Shown piece after piece: positions 51,620 through 60,018 of a DNA stretch of 64,000 bases. The stretch is from Lysobacter_F sp035645555. GTDB lineage: Bacteria; Pseudomonadota; Gammaproteobacteria; Xanthomonadales; Xanthomonadaceae. The stretch spans positions 1 to 64,000 of the forward strand of contig DASQMI010000098.1 of assembly GCA_035645555.1 (NCBI GenBank). The letters run 5' to 3'. The position numbers were made by a program, and so were the translations under genes. Each line of letters opens with the position of its first letter. Positions within the stretch are counted from its first letter, which is position 1. Under the pieces are notes generated by a model. The model was given only the letters and a program-made list of their open reading frames with translations. It was not told the DNA's origin and did no database searches.

Positions 51620-52665
51620 CGTGGAGTTTCCTTGCGGTTGGGCAGGTCGTGTTCGACCCAGCGCTCGATGAGCGCCAGGGCATCCTTGTCCGGCACCTCG
51701 GTGCCGAGCGGAGGCATCTGCATGCGCGGGTCGCGCGAGCGCATGCGCAGCAGCAGCACGCTGGCCGCCGGGTCGCCCGGCACCAGCAGCCGCGTGCTCG
51801 CCACGCCGGCCGGACGGTAGCGGGTGCTGCCGCCCACCAGCGCGCCGAGCATCTTTTCGCCTGCCGCGATGTCGGCAGGATCCAGCGCCAGCTGCAGCTC
51901 GACCGGCACCGCCGCGCCGGTTGCTTCCGGGCTGGCGTGGCAGTGGCCGCAGTTGGCGTTGAGGTAGCCGAGAACCGCGCGCTCGGCCGGGCTCGCGGCG
52001 GCGATCCGCGGCGGCGTGTCGAGCATCGCCTTGGGCAGGCCGCGCAGCAGTCCGCGCGAGGCCAGGACGCGCAGATCGACGTCGCCGTCGCGCAGCGGCT
52101 CGGCGTGCGGTGCCAACGGATCGCGATCGGCGGAGAGCTGCAGCGTGTTGAAGCCGAGCACCGGCACCGGCGCGCCGTCGTGGCAGGCGCGGCAGTCCGC
52201 TTCGGACAGGATCCGGTACGGCTTGCCGCTGGGCAGCGTCAGGGTGGTCCCGGCCTCGGGCGCCAACCGGGCCTCGGCGCCGGCTTCGTCCCAGATGTAG
52301 GTGGCATAGCGCCAGCTGCCGTCGCCGAGGCGCTCGATCAGTCGCGTCTCCACAGCACGGCCGTCGACCGCGAACTCCTTCCACAGCCGAGTGCCGCGCG
52401 GGAACTCCCACCGCTCCGGACGCGTCGCATCGATGGCGCGGCCCCGTGGCAAAGCGATCCAGCGACGCTTGCTCGCGCCGTCGGACCACAGGGGGTATTG
52501 CGGGGTGTAGCCCAGCACGCCAGGCGCCACCTGTTGGGGCGCGGAGCGCGCATACAGGCCGGTGTCGTGCAGCTGCTGCGGCAGCGGAGCCTGCGAGGCG
52601 CCATCGCTTGCGGACGGCAACGATAGCGCAAGGGCGGCGGCGAGGAGCGCGGTTTTGCTGTTCAT
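51616..52665 (-). CDS. Dihaem cytochrome c family protein (SO2930-like)
   Basis: A 349-residue exported protein: signal about 1-23, then YTPQYPLWSDGASKRRWIALPRG, FPRGTRLWKEF, and two haem motifs CRACH at 158-162 and CGHCH at 239-243. The C-terminus has RMRSRDPRMQMPPLGTEVPD with a likely Met axial ligand. It resembles a family of dihaem proteins with a beta-rich N-terminal region typified by Shewanella SO2930. The start ATG 52665 has GGAAGG upstream. It is co-transcribed with the following monohaem cytochrome; substrate unknown. Confidence 0.88.
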   Translation of the reverse strand: MNSKTALLAAALALSLPSASDGASQAPLPQQLHDTGLYARSAPQQVAPGVLGYTPQYPLWSDGASKRRWIALPRGRAIDATRPERWEFPRGTRLWKEFAVDGRAVETRLIERLGDGSWRYATYIWDEAGAEARLAPEAGTTLTLPSGKPYRILSEADCRACHDGAPVPVLGFNTLQLSADRDPLAPHAEPLRDGDVDLRVLASRGLLRGLPKAMLDTPPRIAAASPAERAVLGYLNANCGHCHASPEATGAAVPVELQLALDPADIAAGEKMLGALVGGSTRYRPAGVASTRLLVPGDPAASVLLLRMRSRDPRMQMPPLGTEVPDKDALALIERWVEHDLPNRKETPR

Positions 52666-53001
52666 GTTCGACCTTCCCGCGCGGCGCGGGACCGCAACGC
52701 TGCATCCGCCGGCGACTATCGCGGGCTTGCACTGTCTGCCGTCGCACCGGCACAAGTCAATGGCCGCTGCGGAAGGGAGCTTTGCATAGGTGAATCCAGT
52801 CGCGGCACGAAGGGGCAGAGCAACGCCGCTTCGTTTGCCGACACCCGGCCTGCCGGATACGCGCCAATCATATGAGATTTTTGTCTCATGTCAACACTGA
52901 TGTCTCTACCGTGCCTGACATGAGCGCAGGCCGTGCCTGCCGCCCGGTATGCACGGCATCGGGCGATGCCACAATGCGCGCACGACTTCCTGCCCGATCC
53001 G
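52666..53001. promoter_or_regulatory. Divergent control region with palindromes between the cytochrome pair and thiD
   Basis: This 336-base spacer holds no supported gene. It contains an AT-rich island at about 52867-52925 with ATGAGA (52872-52877) inverted at TCTCAT (52884-52889), and CATGTCA (52887-52893) inverted at TGACATG (52916-52922). The two palindromes overlap at 52887-52889. AT-rich symmetric sites in a 70 percent GC region suggest binding by a dimeric regulator, serving the cytochrome genes, thiD or both. The regulator is not identifiable from the window. Confidence 0.5.
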
Positions 53002-53808
53002 ATGACCCTGTCCGATTTTCCTTGCGCACTCACCATCGCCGGCTCCGATTCGGGCGGCGGCGCCGGCATCCAGGCCGACCTCAAGACGTTCGCAGCACAC
53101 GGCGTGCACGGACTCAGCGCGCTCGCCGCGTTGACTGCGCAGAACACGCGCGCGGTGAACGCGGTGCACGTACCCGACGTGGGCTTCCTGCGTGAGCAGA
53201 TCGACGCCTGCTTCGCGGATTTCCGCATCGGCGCGGTCAAGCTCGGCATGCTCGCCAATGCCGCGGTGATCGTCGCCGTAGCCGAGGCGCTCGAGCGCCA
53301 CAAGCCGCCGGCGATCGTGCTCGACCCCGTGATGGTGTCGACCTCCGGCGCCCGCCTGCTCGAGGCCGATGCGCTGGACGCGCTGCGCACGCGGCTGATG
53401 CCGCTCGCCACCGTGGTGACGCCGAACCTGCCGGAGGCCTCACTGCTGCTCGGGCGCGACCTGCGCGACATCGCCGACATGCGCCTGGCCGCGGTGGCCC
53501 TGCAGATCAAGGGCGCTGCGGCGGTGATGCTGAAAGGCGGTCACCTCACGACCGGCAGCGCGGTGATCGACCTGATCGGCATCGGCGACGTCGTGCACGA
53601 GATGCGCCACCCGCGCCTGCCGGTGCGGGCGCACGGCACGGGCTGCACGCTGGCGTCGGCGATCGCCGCCCAGCTGTGCCGCGGCCACGGCTTGGTGGAA
53701 GCCTGCCGGCTCGCCAGCGATTACGTGCACGACGCGCTGCGCCGCGGCTACCGGCCGGGCCGCGGCGACGTGACCGTGCTCGACCACTTCGGCGCCGCAC
53801 ATGGCTGA
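53002..53808 (+). CDS. thiD: Bifunctional hydroxymethylpyrimidine kinase/phosphomethylpyrimidine kinase
   Basis: A 268-residue ribokinase-fold enzyme that phosphorylates HMP and HMP-P in thiamine synthesis. It has ALTIAGSDSGGGAGIQADLKTFAAHGVHGLSALAALTAQNT early (in parts), VLDPVMVSTSG near 112, VVTPNLPEASLL, VMLKGGHL, and HGTGCTLASAIAA with the catalytic Cys/Gly region near 210. The start ATG 53002 follows a gap; frames further out to 52933 are not conserved. No TPP riboswitch element is seen upstream. Confidence 0.96.
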   Translation: MTLSDFPCALTIAGSDSGGGAGIQADLKTFAAHGVHGLSALAALTAQNTRAVNAVHVPDVGFLREQIDACFADFRIGAVKLGMLANAAVIVAVAEALERHKPPAIVLDPVMVSTSGARLLEADALDALRTRLMPLATVVTPNLPEASLLLGRDLRDIADMRLAAVALQIKGAAAVMLKGGHLTTGSAVIDLIGIGDVVHEMRHPRLPVRAHGTGCTLASAIAAQLCRGHGLVEACRLASDYVHDALRRGYRPGRGDVTVLDHFGAAHG

Positions 53809-54658
53809 GCCGGTAGCGGCGCACGAGCTCGCCGTTTCCGCCGCAATCCATCGCTGGAGCGTGCTCGCGCGCGTGCCGGCGGCACCGCGCGCGGCGCTGC
53901 TGTGGCTGCCGGCGCTGGGCGTGGCCGCGCGCCACTACCTGCCGTTCGCAGACGCCCTGGCGGCGCGCGGCGTGGCGGTATTCGTGCACGAGTGGCGTGG
54001 CATCGGCAGCAGCAACCTGCGCGCCGGACGTACGAGCGATTGGGGCTACCGCGAGCTGCTGCTGGAGGATCTGCCGGCGAGCGAACACGCGGTGCGTGGC
54101 GCGCTGCCGAACGTGCCTCTGCTGCTCGGCGGCCACAGCCTCGGTGGCCAGCTCGCCTGCTGCCACCTCGCGTTGCAGGAACGCATGCCGTCCGCGTTGT
54201 GGCTGGTCGCCAGCGGTGCGCCGTACTGGCGCGCGTTTCCGCCGCCGCACCGATACCTGCTGCCGCTCGCCTACCGCTTCCTGCCGTGGCTGGCGCGCAC
54301 CTGCGGCGCCCTACCCGGCCGACGCATCGGCTTTGGCGGCGAGGAAGCGCGCACGCTGATCGCCGACTGGGCACGCACCGCGCTCAGCGGCCGCTATGCG
54401 GTCGACGGCCTCGACGTCGACCTGGAAGCGGGCATGACGCGCGCGCGGATCCCGGTAGCTGGCGTGGTGCTACGCAACGACTGGCTGGCACCGCGCTCCT
54501 CGCTCGCGTTCCTGCTCGGGAAGCTGCCGAACGCCACGCACGTCGTCGCCGAGCTGGACGACGCCGCACTCGGCACGCGTGCGGACCATTTCGCCTGGAT
54601 GAAGCAACCGGATGCGGTGGTCGCCGCGCTCGTCGCTTGCGCCGCAGTCGACGGTTGA
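53801..54658 (+). CDS. Alpha/beta fold hydrolase
   Basis: A 285-residue hydrolase. It has the nucleophile Ser in LLLGGHSLGGQLACCHLAL near 112, oxyanion VFVHEWRGIGSSNLRAGR near 60-78, and ACAP-like ends with TRADHFAWMKQPDAV near 265, the probable catalytic His. No signal peptide. It overlaps thiD by eight bases, so it is translated with it; the substrate is unknown. A role in thiamine or in unrelated ester hydrolysis is open. Confidence 0.88.
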   Translation: MAEPVAAHELAVSAAIHRWSVLARVPAAPRAALLWLPALGVAARHYLPFADALAARGVAVFVHEWRGIGSSNLRAGRTSDWGYRELLLEDLPASEHAVRGALPNVPLLLGGHSLGGQLACCHLALQERMPSALWLVASGAPYWRAFPPPHRYLLPLAYRFLPWLARTCGALPGRRIGFGGEEARTLIADWARTALSGRYAVDGLDVDLEAGMTRARIPVAGVVLRNDWLAPRSSLAFLLGKLPNATHVVAELDDAALGTRADHFAWMKQPDAVVAALVACAAVDG

Positions 54659-54666
54659 GCGCTGCA

Positions 54667-54707
54667 GAAAAAGAAAAGGCCGGCAACATCGATGTGTTGC
54701 CGGCCTT
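54667..54707 (-). terminator. Intrinsic terminator of tRNA-Arg(ACG)
   Basis: AAGGCCGGCAACA (54676-54688) pairs with TGTTGCCGGCCTT (54695-54707). On the minus strand it is followed by TTTTCTTTTT, making it a strong terminator for tRNA-Arg. It may also serve the hydrolase gene, which ends at 54658. Confidence 0.9.
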
Positions 54708-54716
54708 GCAGAAAAG

Positions 54717-54793
54717 TGGCGCGCCCGGAGAGATTCGAACTCCCGACCACCAAGTTCGTAGCCTGGTGCTCTATCCAGCTGAGCTACGGGCGC
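54717..54793 (-). tRNA. tRNA-Arg (anticodon ACG)
   Basis: A 77-base tRNA on the minus strand: acceptor GCGCCCG/CGGGCGC, discriminator G, CCA at 54719-54717. The D-arm GTAGCTCAGCTGGATAGAGC is standard, and the anticodon loop CTACGAA gives ACG (A34 likely inosine, reading CGU/CGC/CGA). T-loop GGGAGTTCGAATCTC is present. It lies beyond tRNA-Ser(GCT) and csrA, as in E. coli. Confidence 0.97.
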
Positions 54794-54878
54794 GAAGGCG
54801 GTGAAGTATGACGAGTCGTTGCGACTTCGTCAACGTGCGCGCTGCGCGTCAATGCGTTCGCAGCGCGCGTTTTACAAC

Positions 54879-54971
54879 TGGCGGAGAGTGAGGGATTCGA
54901 ACCCTCGATACGGCTTTTGACCGTATACTCCCTTAGCAGGGGAGCCCCTTCGGCCTCTCGGGCAACTCTCC
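54879..54971 (-). tRNA. tRNA-Ser (anticodon GCT)
   Basis: A 93-base class II tRNA on the minus strand: GGAGAGT/ACTCTCC acceptor stem, discriminator G, CCA at 54881-54879. The anticodon stem CTCCC/GGGAG encloses CTGCTAA, giving GCT for AGU/AGC. A long variable arm (TATACGGTCAAAAGCCGTAT) is present. It lies downstream of csrA and upstream of tRNA-Arg(ACG), 85 bases apart. Confidence 0.97.
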
Positions 54972-55036
54972 GGGGTGAAACGCAACGCGGGCGCGAAGCA
55001 TACCGGCTCGACCACCCGCGCCGCAAACCTCGACGC

Positions 55037-55237
55037 TCAGCCTCCCGCGTTCTTGCCCGGATCGCTCGGCGGTTCGCCGCGCTGGATGCGCTGATAGATC
55101 TCCTCGCGATGCACCGCCACGTCCTTCGGCGCGGTGATGCCGATTCGCACCTGGTTGCCCTTCACGCCGAGCACGGTGACGGTCACCGAGTCGCCGATCA
55201 TCAGGGTTTCGCCGACGCGGCGCGTCAGGATAAGCAT
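55037..55237 (-). CDS. csrA: Carbon storage regulator CsrA (RsmA)
   Basis: A 66-residue RNA-binding global regulator. It begins MLILTRRVGETLMIGD, has VRIGITAPKDVAVHREEIYQRI, and a C-terminal tail of PSDPGKNAGG. Arg44-region residues (IGITAPKDVAVHREE) match the RNA-binding face. The GAGGAGG ribosome site before ATG 55237 is strong; the leader itself may be a CsrA target. It follows alaS, and tRNA-Ser and tRNA-Arg follow it, as in other gammaproteobacteria. Confidence 0.97.
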   Translation of the reverse strand: MLILTRRVGETLMIGDSVTVTVLGVKGNQVRIGITAPKDVAVHREEIYQRIQRGEPPSDPGKNAGG

Positions 55238-55381
55238 GTCAATCCTCCTCGTACCGGCATTCGTTTGCCGGCGTCCGCGCCATGCGCGAGGCATGACGGC
55301 CGATGCCCATGTAACGTTGTGTGGTCGCCGCCCAACCAGTCTGGGCCGACGGGCGGCGGGTAACGCCCACGTCGATACTGC

Positions 55382-58030
55382 TCAAGCGATTTTCTCACTA
55401 ACCCACGCGACGACGCCAGCCAGCGCATCGACCAGTGCCGGACCATCGTCCCCACCGCCCTGCGCCATGTCCGCGCGGCCACCGCCCTTGCCGTTGATCT
55501 GACTGGCGACATGGGCGAGCAGCTCGCCGGCTTTCACACGTTGCCCGGCTGCGCCGTTCACGCCTGCCACCAGCGCGGCCTTGCCCTGTTGGGCGCCAGC
55601 CAACACGATGACGGCATCGCCCAGCTGCTGCTTGAGCCGGTCGACCGCCTCGCGCAGGCCTTTCGCATCGAAGCCTTCCAGGCGCGCGGCCACCACCTTG
55701 ATGTCGCCCACCCGCACGGCCGAGGCCGCCAGATCGGCGGATGCGCCGGAGGCAGCCTTGGCCTTGAACGATTCGAGCTCACGCTCCAGCCGCTTCTGGC
55801 GATCCAGCAGCGCGCGCAAGCGATCAGCGAGATCGGAGGGCTGGCCGCCGAGCAGGCGTGCCGCCTCTTCCAGCGCACGTTCCTGTGCTTCGACATAGTC
55901 GAGCGCGTGTTGTCCGGTCACGGCCTCGATACGACGCACCCCCGCGGAAACGCCTCCTTCCGACACGATCTTGAACAGGCCGATGTCGCCTGTGCGTGAT
56001 ACGTGCGTGCCGCCGCAGAGCTCGGTCGACGCCTCGCCGAGGCGCAGCACCCGCACGCGTTCGCCGTACTTCTCGCCGAACAGCGCCAGCGCACCGAACT
56101 CGAGCGCCTCCTCCATGCCCATGTGATGGATTTCGGCGGCGTGATTGCGGCGGATGTCGTCGTTGACCCGGCGTTCGATGTCGACGAGCTGCTGCTCGGT
56201 CAGCGGCTGGAAGTGGCTGAAGTCGAAGCGCAGACGCTCCGGCGCAACCAGCGAGCCCTTCTGCACCACATGCGTGCCCAGCACCGCGCGCAGGGCGGCA
56301 TGCAGCAGGTGGGTGGCAGAGTGGTTGAGGACGGTGGCGGCGCGGCGCTGCTCGTCGATCGCCGCGTGCACGCGGTCGCCACGGCGCAGGGTGCCCGTCA
56401 GCAGCGTGCCAACGTGGCCGTGGAACTGGCCGGCGAACTTCTGCGTGTCGCCGACCGCAAATTCCATGCCCATCGTGGTGAGCCCGCCGGTGTCGCCGAC
56501 CTGGCCGCCGCCTTCTGCATAGAACGGCGTGCGGTCCAGGAACACCACCGCCTGCTCGCCGGCGTGGATCGCCTCGACCGGACGACCGTCACGTAGCAGC
56601 GCGACCACCGCGACGTCGTCCTCGCGGTGGCGCTCGTAGCCCAGGAACTGGGTCGGCGGCAGCTGCGCGGCCAATTCCGCCGGCAGCAGGGTGGCGCTGG
56701 CGAACTTGCCGGCGGCACGCGCGCGCTCGCGCTGTTCGGCCATCAGCCGCTCGTAGTCGTCCATCGCGCCATCGGCGAGGCACGCGCCCTTCTCGCGCAG
56801 GATATCGACGATCAGGTCGGGCGGGCACCCATAGGTATCGTGCAGCTGGAACAGCTGCTCGCCCTCGATGCGCCCGCCACTGCCCTGCAGGTAAGTCTCC
56901 AAGCGCTGCATGCCGGAATCGAGCGTCTGCGCGAACGCCGCTTCCTCCGCCTTGAGCGCGCGCTCGACCAGCTCACGCTTGGCGGCAAGCTCCGGGTACG
57001 CCTCGCCCATCACCTCCGCCAGCGGAGCCACCATGCGCCAGAACGCGCCGTCGGCCTGCAGCGCGCCGAGCTTCCAGATGTGGCGCACCGCGCGACGCAC
57101 GATCCGGCGCAGCACGTAACCGCGCCCTTCGTTGGACGGCAGCACGCCATCGACGATCAGGAAGCTGCAGGCGCGGATGTGGTCGGCGATCACGCGCAGC
57201 GACTTGTGCTCGAGGTCCTGGGTGCGGGTGATCGCCGCGGCCGCGCGGATCAGATGCTGGAACAGGTCGATCTCGTAGTTGCTGTGCACGTGCTGCAGGA
57301 CAGCCGCGATGCGCTCCAGGCCCATGCCGGTGTCCACGCACGGCGCCGGCAGCGGCACCAACGTGCCGTCGGCCTGGCGATCGAACTGCATGAAGACGTT
57401 GTTCCAGACCTCGATGTAGCGGTCGCCGTCCTCGTCCGCCGAACCCGGCGGGCCGCCGGCGATCTCCGGGCCGTGGTCGTAGAAGATCTCCGTGCACGGA
57501 CCGCACGGGCCGGTGTCGGCCATCTGCCAGAAGTTGTCGGAGGCGAACGGCGCACCTTTGTTGTCGCCGATGCGGATGATCTTCTCCGGCGGCAGACCGA
57601 CCACGCGGTGCCAAATGTCGTAGGCCTCGTCGTCGGTGTGGTAGATCGTCACCAGCAGCCGTTCCGGTGGCAGCTTCCACACCTCGGTCAGCAGCTCCCA
57701 CGCCCAGACGATCGCATCGCGCTTGAAGTAGTCGCCGAAGCTGAAGTTGCCCAGCATCTCGAAGAACGTGTGGTGGCGCGCGGTGTAGCCGACCTGGTCG
57801 AGGTCGTTGTGCTTGCCGCCGGCACGCACGCACCGCTGCGAGGACACCGCGCGCGTGTAGCTGCGCTTCTCGGCACCGAGGAACACGTCCTTGAACTGGA
57901 CCATGCCGGCATTGGTGAACAGCAGGGTCGGGTCGTTCGCCGGGATCAGCGGCGAGGACGCCACCACGGTATGGCCCTTGCCGCGAAAGAACTCCAGGAA
58001 ATCGCGGCGGATGTCGTTGACGGTCTTCAT
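55382..58030 (-). CDS. alaS: Alanyl-tRNA synthetase
   Basis: An 882-residue class II synthetase. The catalytic core has HTVVASSPLIP, the motif 2 region GKHNDLDQVGYTARHHTFFEMLGNFSFGDYFK (in parts), and glycine-rich motif 3. The editing domain has HSATHLLHAALR (HxxxH) near 565 and CGGTHVSRTGD near 665 (zinc Cys/His), and a C-terminal coiled coil and DHHA1-like domain close with GGGRADMAQGGG. The start ATG 58030 (MKTVNDIRRDFLEFFRGKG) is clear. csrA lies downstream after 144 bases. Confidence 0.98.
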   Translation of the reverse strand: MKTVNDIRRDFLEFFRGKGHTVVASSPLIPANDPTLLFTNAGMVQFKDVFLGAEKRSYTRAVSSQRCVRAGGKHNDLDQVGYTARHHTFFEMLGNFSFGDYFKRDAIVWAWELLTEVWKLPPERLLVTIYHTDDEAYDIWHRVVGLPPEKIIRIGDNKGAPFASDNFWQMADTGPCGPCTEIFYDHGPEIAGGPPGSADEDGDRYIEVWNNVFMQFDRQADGTLVPLPAPCVDTGMGLERIAAVLQHVHSNYEIDLFQHLIRAAAAITRTQDLEHKSLRVIADHIRACSFLIVDGVLPSNEGRGYVLRRIVRRAVRHIWKLGALQADGAFWRMVAPLAEVMGEAYPELAAKRELVERALKAEEAAFAQTLDSGMQRLETYLQGSGGRIEGEQLFQLHDTYGCPPDLIVDILREKGACLADGAMDDYERLMAEQRERARAAGKFASATLLPAELAAQLPPTQFLGYERHREDDVAVVALLRDGRPVEAIHAGEQAVVFLDRTPFYAEGGGQVGDTGGLTTMGMEFAVGDTQKFAGQFHGHVGTLLTGTLRRGDRVHAAIDEQRRAATVLNHSATHLLHAALRAVLGTHVVQKGSLVAPERLRFDFSHFQPLTEQQLVDIERRVNDDIRRNHAAEIHHMGMEEALEFGALALFGEKYGERVRVLRLGEASTELCGGTHVSRTGDIGLFKIVSEGGVSAGVRRIEAVTGQHALDYVEAQERALEEAARLLGGQPSDLADRLRALLDRQKRLERELESFKAKAASGASADLAASAVRVGDIKVVAARLEGFDAKGLREAVDRLKQQLGDAVIVLAGAQQGKAALVAGVNGAAGQRVKAGELLAHVASQINGKGGGRADMAQGGGDDGPALVDALAGVVAWVSEKIA

Positions 58031-58228
58031 GGATCGCTGGCTGGAAAAGGAGAAGCCGGGCGCGCGCGCGCGGCCCGGAACCCCGACGTGGGGGCGCCGG
58101 ACCGTGAGCGCAACGAACGGCCGGAAAGGGGTAAGCCTAACAGGATGAACGAACGCCGGGGACCGTGCCGGGTGTGGTGGCAACCAGGGGCACGGGGCGC
58201 ACTCGCGCGCGTGCCGCGCGGCGCGGCG

Positions 58229-58735
58229 TCAGAACTCGTCGAACCGGAACGCGCTCAGGCGCTGCGCGAGCACGCGGTCGAACCCACGCCGGAGCAGCAG
58301 GTCCATTGCCTTGCGGCGCGCCGCGGCACCGGCGGGTGGCACGGCGCCGAAGCGCCGGCACAGGAGGTCGCACGCGATCGACTCCCAGTCGTCCTCCACG
58401 GCGGCCAGCGCGTCGGCCACCAACTGCGAGGGCAGCGCGTGGGTCGCGAGTTCGGCACGGATGTAGGCCGGCCCGTAGCCGGCAGCGGCACGGCTGCGGG
58501 CAAGACTGCAGGCGAAGCGGGCATCGTCCTGCCAGCCGGCATCGGCCAGGCGGGCGACGGTGGCGTCCACCTCGTCCGGTTGATGACCGCGCACGGCCAG
58601 TTTGCGGGCGAGCTCGCGCCGGGAGTGCTCGCGGCGTGTCAGCAGCGCCAGCGCCTGCTCGGTGGTCGAGCGCTCGCGCTGCCGCCGGCGGGGCGGGCGC
58701 GGTGCGCCATCAGCATCGGGATCGCGCTCGGTCAC
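58229..58735 (-). CDS. recX: Regulatory protein RecX
   Basis: A 168-residue RecA modulator built of three-helix repeats. It has ALALLTRREHSRRELARKLAVRGHQPDEVDATVARLADAGWQDDARFACSLARSRAAAGYGPAYIRAEL (in parts) and a late RRKAMDLLLRRGFDRVLAQRL. An Arg/Pro-rich N-terminus precedes the first repeat. The GTG start 58735 is 72 bases after the recA stop, so it is likely read with recA. It inhibits RecA filaments. Confidence 0.95.
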   Translation of the reverse strand: MTERDPDADGAPRPPRRRQRERSTTEQALALLTRREHSRRELARKLAVRGHQPDEVDATVARLADAGWQDDARFACSLARSRAAAGYGPAYIRAELATHALPSQLVADALAAVEDDWESIACDLLCRRFGAVPPAGAAARRKAMDLLLRRGFDRVLAQRLSAFRFDEF

Positions 58736-58807
58736 CGGGCAGCCTCCCCGGTGCGCGAGCGGCGGCAGGACGAGGACCGCCGCCGCCCACGCACCGGGCC
58801 TGGTTCA

Positions 58808-59848
58808 TCAGTCTTCGAGCGGCTCGGCCACGTCGTCGCCACCGCGCGCGGCGACCGTCGGCACGAACCTGTCGCGCAGCGCGGCCTCCAGCTTGGCGGC
58901 GACGTCCGGGTTCTCCTTGAGGTACTGGCGGGCGTTCTCCTTGCCCTGCCCGATCCGCTCGCCGTCGTAGCTGTACCACGCACCGGACTTTTCGACCAGC
59001 TTGGCATCCACGCCCATGTCGATCAGCTCGCCCTCGCGCGAGATGCCTTCGCCGTAGAGGATCTCGGTGATGACCTGCTTGAACGGCGGCGCCAGCTTGT
59101 TCTTGACCACCTTGATGCGGGTCTGGTTGCCGATGATCTCCTCGCCCTTCTTGATCGAGCCGATCCGGCGGATGTCCAGGCGCACGGACGCGTAGAACTT
59201 CAGCGCGTTGCCGCCAGTGGTGGTCTCGGGACTCTGGCCCGGCATCATCACGCCGATCTTCATGCGCAGCTGGTTGATGAAGATCACCAGGCAGTTGCTG
59301 CGCTTGATGTTCGCGGTGAGCTTGCGCAGCGCCTGGCTCATGAGGCGGGCCTGCAGGCCGGGCAGCTGGTCGCCCATCTCGCCTTCGATCTCGGCCTTCG
59401 GCGTCAGCGCCGCCACCGAGTCGACCACCACCAGGTCGACCGCACCGGAGCGCACCAGCATGTCGGCGATCTCCAGCGCCTGCTCGCCGGTGTCGGGCTG
59501 GCTGACCAGCAGGTCGTCGACGTTGACGCCGAGCTTCTGCGCGTACAGCGGGTCGAGTGCGTGCTCGGCGTCGATGAAGGCGCAGGTGCCGCCGCTCTTC
59601 TGGCACTGCGCGATCGCCTGCAGCGTCAGCGTGGTCTTGCCGGACGACTCAGGCCCGTAGATCTCCACCACGCGGCCCTTCGGCAGACCGCCGATGCCCA
59701 GCGCGATGTCCAGCATCAGCGAGCCGGTGCCGATCACCTCGGCGGCCTCGGCGGTGCGATCGCCCATCCGCATCACCGAACCCTTGCCGAACTGCTTCTC
59801 GATCTGGCTGAGGGCGGCGGAAAGCGCGCGCTTCTTGTTGTCGTCCAT
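58808..59848 (-). CDS. recA: Recombinase A
   Basis: A 346-residue RecA. It has Walker A GPESSGKTTLTLQAIAQ near 66-82, VDSVAALTPKAEIEGEMGD near 143-160, the L2 region of GNALKFYASVRLDIRRIGSIKKGEEIIGNQTRIKVVKNK (in parts), and a C-terminal acidic tail. It follows lexA after 170 bases and precedes recX. I see no second LexA box before recA, so control would come from the lexA promoter or an unrecognised site. Confidence 0.98.
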   Translation of the reverse strand: MDDNKKRALSAALSQIEKQFGKGSVMRMGDRTAEAAEVIGTGSLMLDIALGIGGLPKGRVVEIYGPESSGKTTLTLQAIAQCQKSGGTCAFIDAEHALDPLYAQKLGVNVDDLLVSQPDTGEQALEIADMLVRSGAVDLVVVDSVAALTPKAEIEGEMGDQLPGLQARLMSQALRKLTANIKRSNCLVIFINQLRMKIGVMMPGQSPETTTGGNALKFYASVRLDIRRIGSIKKGEEIIGNQTRIKVVKNKLAPPFKQVITEILYGEGISREGELIDMGVDAKLVEKSGAWYSYDGERIGQGKENARQYLKENPDVAAKLEAALRDRFVPTVAARGGDDVAEPLED

Positions 59849-60018
59849 CGTCGTCGTCCTGGTGGTATGCGGATTGGCCGCTAGGGTACGGGCGGGCGGT
59901 CGCAGCGGTTAAGACCGCCGCATGCGGATCAGTTTGAACGGCTCAGCGGCCGCGGACATCGGCCGGAGACACTGCCGCGGCTCGGAAAACGGCGGCTGCG
60001 GCCCTCGGAGCATCGTGC

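Noticed and set aside
52666..53001. TPP riboswitch before thiD
   Set aside because: The conserved TPP elements (CTGAGA and the partner loop) are absent.
56627..59884. A 1085-codon open frame antisense to alaS, recX and recA
   Set aside because: The opposite strand carries three well-known genes with exact motifs; the antisense product lacks any family signature.
59849..60018. LexA box for recA
   Set aside because: No TTAG...CTAA site found; segments such as GGTTAAGACC do not fit.
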